Below are positions 13,409 through 16,359 of a DNA stretch of 16,359 bases, in pieces. The first letter of the stretch is position 1, and each line of letters begins with the position of its first letter. Under the pieces are notes generated by a model, which saw nothing but the letters and a program-made list of their open reading frames with translations, made no database searches and was not told the origin of the DNA. The translations under genes were made by a program, and so were the position numbers. Source of the DNA: CBDDRG01 sp051306415 (GTDB taxonomy: Bacteria; Pseudomonadota; Gammaproteobacteria; Pseudomonadales; Porticoccaceae); NCBI GenBank assembly GCA_051306415.1, contig JBPPNE010000020.1, positions 1 through 16,359 on the forward strand, written 5' to 3'.

Positions 13409-14476
13409 TCACCCCGGGGGCTTCGCCCCCAACAAGCCTTGATCAAGGCTTCGGGAAGCGACCAGTGGGCGTATAGCGTCCACCGCTTCCCCCACCAATC
13501 GCGGTCCCCGATAGATAAACCCCGTGTAAATCTGCACCAGGCTCGCACCGGCGGCGATTTTTTCCGCCGCGTCCTCGCCGCTCATGATGCCGCCAACACC
13601 GATGATGGGCAGCGCGCCATCGAGAGCCTTGGCGAGAACGGCAATGACTTTTGTCGCCCGCGTCCGCAGCGGCGCGCCGCTCAGGCCACCCGTTTCACCA
13701 GCAATAGACGATTCCTCGATACCGTCGCGAGACAACGTAGTGTTGGTCGCGATCACACCGTCGATGGCATATTTGATCAACAGAGCCGCGATGTCGACAA
13801 TCGCGCCAGCATCCAGATCGGGCGCGATCTTGACGGCGAGCGGGACGTAACGAGCATGGCGGTCGGCGAGGCGACGCTGGGCGTCCTTCAGTTGTCCCAG
13901 CAGTTGCGCGAGGCTGTCACCGAGCTGCAAATCCCGCAGTCCGGGCGTATTGGGCGAGGAAATATTGACCGCGATATAATCAGCATGGCGGTACACTTTC
14001 TCCATACCCATAAGATAATCTTCGGCTGCTCTCGCTAGCGGTGTGTCGGCGTTCTTGCCAATATTGATACCGAGAATGCCGTCAAAACGGCGCTTTGCCG
14101 CTTGTTCTACCAGATAATCCACGCCCAGATTGTTGAACCCGAGGCGGTTAATGATGGCTGCGTGCTCGGGCAAACGAAACAACCGTGGCTTGGAGTTTCC
14201 CGGCTGTGGTCGCGGCGTGACGGTTCCAATTTCGATGAAACCGAAGCCCAGCGCACCGAGCGCATTGAAGTAATCGCCATTTTTGTCGAGGCCAGCTGAC
14301 AGTCCCACCGGATTCTGAAAATCCAACCCCATCAGGCGCACCGCGCAAGCCTGAGGGCGTCTGGCCAAACAACCTAGCAAACCGATCCGCTCGCCAGCGC
14401 GTAACGACTTCAGCGACAACTCATGGGACGTTTCCGGCGGAAGTCTGAATAGCGCGCTGCGCAAGAGCTGGTACAT
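13409..14476 (-). CDS. pyrD: Dihydroorotate dehydrogenase (quinone), class 2
   Basis: A 355-residue membrane-associated flavoenzyme that oxidises dihydroorotate to orotate with ubiquinone, the fourth step of pyrimidine synthesis. The N-terminal amphipathic helices (MYQLLRSALFRLPPETSHELSL), which bind membrane and quinone, mark class 2. The core shows NPVGLSAGLDKNG (FMN contact), GTVTPRPQPGN, NRLGFNN, NISSPNTPGLR with catalytic Ser174, VKIAPDL, ATNTTLSRDG, SGAPL and GVGGIMSGEDA ending in LVQIYTGFIYRGP. Length fits E. coli PyrD (336) with a short extra tail. GGAA lies 6 nt before the ATG. The last codons form a 6 bp GC hairpin and an 18 bp perfect palindrome. Confidence 0.97.
   Translation of the reverse strand: MYQLLRSALFRLPPETSHELSLKSLRAGERIGLLGCLARRPQACAVRLMGLDFQNPVGLSAGLDKNGDYFNALGALGFGFIEIGTVTPRPQPGNSKPRLFRLPEHAAIINRLGFNNLGVDYLVEQAAKRRFDGILGINIGKNADTPLARAAEDYLMGMEKVYRHADYIAVNISSPNTPGLRDLQLGDSLAQLLGQLKDAQRRLADRHARYVPLAVKIAPDLDAGAIVDIAALLIKYAIDGVIATNTTLSRDGIEESSIAGETGGLSGAPLRTRATKVIAVLAKALDGALPIIGVGGIMSGEDAAEKIAAGASLVQIYTGFIYRGPRLVGEAVDAIRPLVASRSLDQGLLGAKPPG
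13416..13451 (-). terminator. Hairpin and perfect palindrome at the pyrD/rmf convergent ends
   Basis: GGGGGC (13416-13421) pairs with GCCCCC (13425-13430) over a TTC triloop, and AAGCCTTGATCAAGGCTT (13434-13451) is a perfect 18 bp palindrome 3 bp away. Both lie inside the last codons of pyrD, facing the end of rmf. No T-run follows in either direction, so factor-independent termination is uncertain; the structures could stop or stabilise both convergent transcripts. Confidence 0.4.
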
Positions 14477-14748
14477 GATGGTTCCGCTGGGGAAATGCGC
14501 GGGGAAGAATACGGTATGGCGTGAGACAAGTCACCCAGCAGTCGCCCGCTGAACTCAGCCTAGCTCAAGCTGGCCGCCGAACGAAGGAAATTCAGCTGTG
14601 CCCAGTCAATCGGCGGCGCCAGCACTGGTTATTTTCTTGACTCTATCTTCATCGTGAATTATACAACAATAAGAATGTTAACTATATCTATAGATTATAT
14701 AAATACCGGTTTTCCAGGCATCCAAATGGTCCAATCGGAGTACTAGAA
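14477..14748. other. Divergent intergenic region between pyrD and the WS/DGAT gene
   Basis: This 272 bp gap holds the plus-strand promoter for the WS/DGAT gene and must hold that of pyrD on the other strand; for pyrD I find no clear -35/-10 pair. The half next to pyrD is GC-rich, while 14630-14710 is A+T-rich with the sequence ATCTATAGATTATATAAATA following the promoter. No gene is supported here. Confidence 0.5.
14637..14665 (+). promoter_or_regulatory. Sigma70-type promoter of the WS/DGAT gene
   Basis: TTGACT (14637-14642) and TATACA (14660-14665) are separated by exactly 17 bp, matching the consensus at 5/6 and 4/6. The surroundings (14640-14705) are strongly A+T-rich, unlike the coding regions. 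A start about 7 bp downstream would give a leader near 77 nt, with GGAG at 14737-14740 and the ATG at 14749. Confidence 0.65.
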
Positions 14749-16359
14749 ATGATTAGACAACTGCACGGCCAAGACACGACCTTCCTGTATCTGGATGCGC
14801 CTAATACCCACATGGGCGTCACCATGCTGTATTTTTACGATCAGTCAACGGCGAAAGGCGGGAAAATTCGCTTCAAACAAATCCTGCAACAAATCGACGA
14901 CCGAATCGGTGAGTCTCCCGTGTTTCGGCGCAAGCTGGAACGCCTGCCGTTTGATCTGGATTACCCCTACTGGGTGGACGACGATTATTTTGATGTCGAG
15001 TTTCATGTCCGCCATGTTGCCCTGCCGCGCCCTGGCGACTGGCGGCAGTTTTGTATTCAGGTCGCCCGATTTCATGCGAGACCTCTCGATCTCAGCCGCC
15101 CCCCTCTGGGAAATGTGCGTCATCGAAGGCCTGGACAACATCGAAGGCATGCCAAAGTCGAGTTTTGCCATCGCCACCAAGCTGCATCATGCCGTTATCG
15201 ACGGTCACACCACGATGGAAATTACTTGGAACCTCCACGATACGACACCTAACGCCCGGCGAGTGATCAAACGCACGCCGGAGGAACCCCAGCGCGCTCC
15301 CGGAGCTTTTGGCAAATTGGCTCGAATGGCGATCAACAACGCGACGCACGCGGCAAAAATGGTACCGCCGCTAGTTACAGCATTACCGCCATTGGCTAGT
15401 TGGATCATGCAAAAGACCCTGCGGAACATCGTCAACAGTAGTGCGGCAACACCGGTGCCCAAAATTCGCTTTCAGCAAGATGTGTCTCAGCACCGGGTTT
15501 GGGACATGGTGAATTTCAGCCTGAATGACTTAAAAAAATCCGCCTGGCGGTACCGGGAGCAACCGTCAATGATGTCGTGCTGGCCGTTGTCGCCGGCGCG
15601 TTAAAAGCCTACCTGGAAGACAAAGGCGAAGGCGTAGATCAGGCCGTGCCGGTGGCTGCACCGGTTAATGACCGGCCCGAAAGTGAATTTGAAACCGCCG
15701 GCAACCGCATTTCGTTGTTTATTGCCCAATTGTCCTTACAGATGAATGATCCGATTGACCGCCTCAAGGAGGTTGTCCGCACAACCTCGAGCGCCAAGGA
15801 GCTTTCTGATGCCATTGGTGCAAAGGAATTGGCGGATATCAACAAATTCACGCCGCCCGTTACCCTCGCCCTGGTTAGCCAGTTAGCCTCCAGTCTGGGG
15901 TCTTATACCAAGGAGCAAGCGAAAAAAATGGCGGCGACTGTCGTCAGCAACGTTCCCGGACCACAACAGCCCCTCTATTTACTAGGCGCTCGGTTGGTTA
16001 ATTTCTCGGGGATTGGCCCATTGTTGAATGGCCTTGGCTTGTTTCATGCCGTCGCCAGTTACGATGGCAAGATCGGCATCTCTCTCACCTCATGCCGGGA
16101 CATGATGCCGGACCCCGGGTTCTATGCCGAGTGTTTGCGCAACAGCTTCGACACTCTGTTTGAAGCGGCGGCGAATGTGGTGAATGTGAAGAAGCCGCCC
16201 GAACGTACGCCTGCGAATGCGCCTGCGAAAGAGGCGTTATCTGGCGTTACTAACGCAAACGGGATCGGCAACCCCAGGGCAAGTACTGCCGCAAAGCTTG
16301 CTGCTGGATTCGCAGCCAAAACCAAAAATAGTAAAGAGCTTGGACGACCGGGCGTTGGC
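14749..16359 (+). CDS. Wax ester synthase / diacylglycerol acyltransferase (WS/DGAT), doubly frame-shifted and cut by the window end
   Basis: The enzyme esterifies acyl-CoA with fatty alcohol or diacylglycerol to make storage lipid. All family blocks are present but in two frames. Frame 1 (14749-15104) has MIRQLHGQDTTFLYLDAPN and RKLERLPFDLDYPYWVDD. Frame 2 (15105-15531) has PLWEMCVIEGLD, the catalytic KLHHAVIDG (His pair near residue 146) and VNFSLNDLKK. Frame 1 resumes at 15538 with PGATVNDVVLAVVAGAL, PVNDRP, NRISLFIAQL and SNVPGPQQPLYLLGARL, with no stop up to the window edge. The two shifts are of opposite sign and lie in homopolymers. GGAG sits 8 nt before the ATG, behind a good promoter. 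Whether it is functional depends on whether the shifts are real. Confidence 0.9.
15099..15104 (+). other. Frameshift site 1 in the WS/DGAT gene (C6 run)
   Basis: The run of six C's in GCCGCCCCCCTCTGGG is one base too long for the family. With five C's the frame reads SRPLWEM, the usual WS/DGAT wording; with six it reads SRPPLGN and drifts to a stop at 15252. A one-base insertion in a homopolymer is the direct reading. Confidence 0.8.
15532..15538 (+). other. Frameshift site 2 in the WS/DGAT gene (A7 run)
   Basis: GACTTAAAAAAATCCGCC has seven A's. With eight, the frame reads LNDLKKIRLAVPGATVNDV as expected; with seven it reads LKKSAWRYR and stops at 15604. In the incoming frame (TTA AAA AAA) the run also forms an A_AAA_AAA slippery heptamer, on which a -1 slip would restore the correct frame. 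Confidence 0.8.

Noticed and set aside
1..16359. CRISPR arrays, insertion sequences, integrase/attachment sites, tRNA or rRNA genes
   Set aside because: Looked for and not seen: the only tandem repeats are short (13-14 bp) and lack spacers, and no transposase, integrase or structured RNA gene is recognisable.

Overview
The window reads as about 16 kb of chromosome from a fairly GC-rich gammaproteobacterium. The best guide is the core block rlmL(rlmKL) / rmf / pyrD, an arrangement known from pseudomonads and relatives. The accessory content (P450, LLM flavin oxidoreductase, EthD and VOC proteins, class II aldolase, WS/DGAT wax-ester synthase) resembles marine lipid- and hydrocarbon-degrading Cellvibrionales/Spongiibacteraceae-type bacteria. 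That taxonomic reading is inference from gene content. I see no mobile element, CRISPR array, tRNA or rRNA.

Layout. 1-109: 5' end of an acetyl-CoA hydrolase/transferase-like gene leaving the window on the minus strand, divergent from a cytochrome P450 (422-1672). 1778-2817: a 33-residue lysine-rich microprotein gene, then a RIO1-type atypical protein kinase. 3010-5043: a secreted phytase-like/esterase-like protein, a 4 x 14 bp tandem repeat, and a secreted DUF4197 protein. 5079-5746 (minus): a DUF883 (YqjD/ElaB-like) gene and a YqjE-like membrane gene with overlapping stop and start, behind a recognisable sigma70-type promoter.

5747-6894: a gene-poor decayed region. It holds the C-terminal part of an OxyR-type LysR regulator (minus, frameshifted, both redox cysteines still legible) fused back to back with the C-terminal end of a monofunctional catalase (plus). 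The simplest reading is a former divergent oxyR-katA locus whose centre (both 5' ends and the shared promoter) was deleted. 6895-8777 (minus): class II aldolase/adducin protein, sirtuin and glutaredoxin-like protein, packed as an operon. 8859-9627 (plus): overlapping EthD and VOC (glyoxalase-fold) genes. 9739-10599 (minus): LLM-class oxidoreductase.

10808-14476: the housekeeping block. It comprises rlmL (TTG start) divergent from rmf, and pyrD convergent with rmf with only 9 bp between stops. 14637-16359: a well-formed sigma70 promoter driving a WS/DGAT acyltransferase gene that runs off the window. Its reading frame changes twice, at a C6 run and an A7 run, and the two shifts cancel. All expected family motifs remain readable, so homopolymer sequencing error, very recent mutation, or (less likely) frame-shifting expression are all open.

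The two items most worth a second look are the oxyR-katA fossil and the doubly frame-shifted wax-ester synthase. I found no clear undescribed defence or mobile system.
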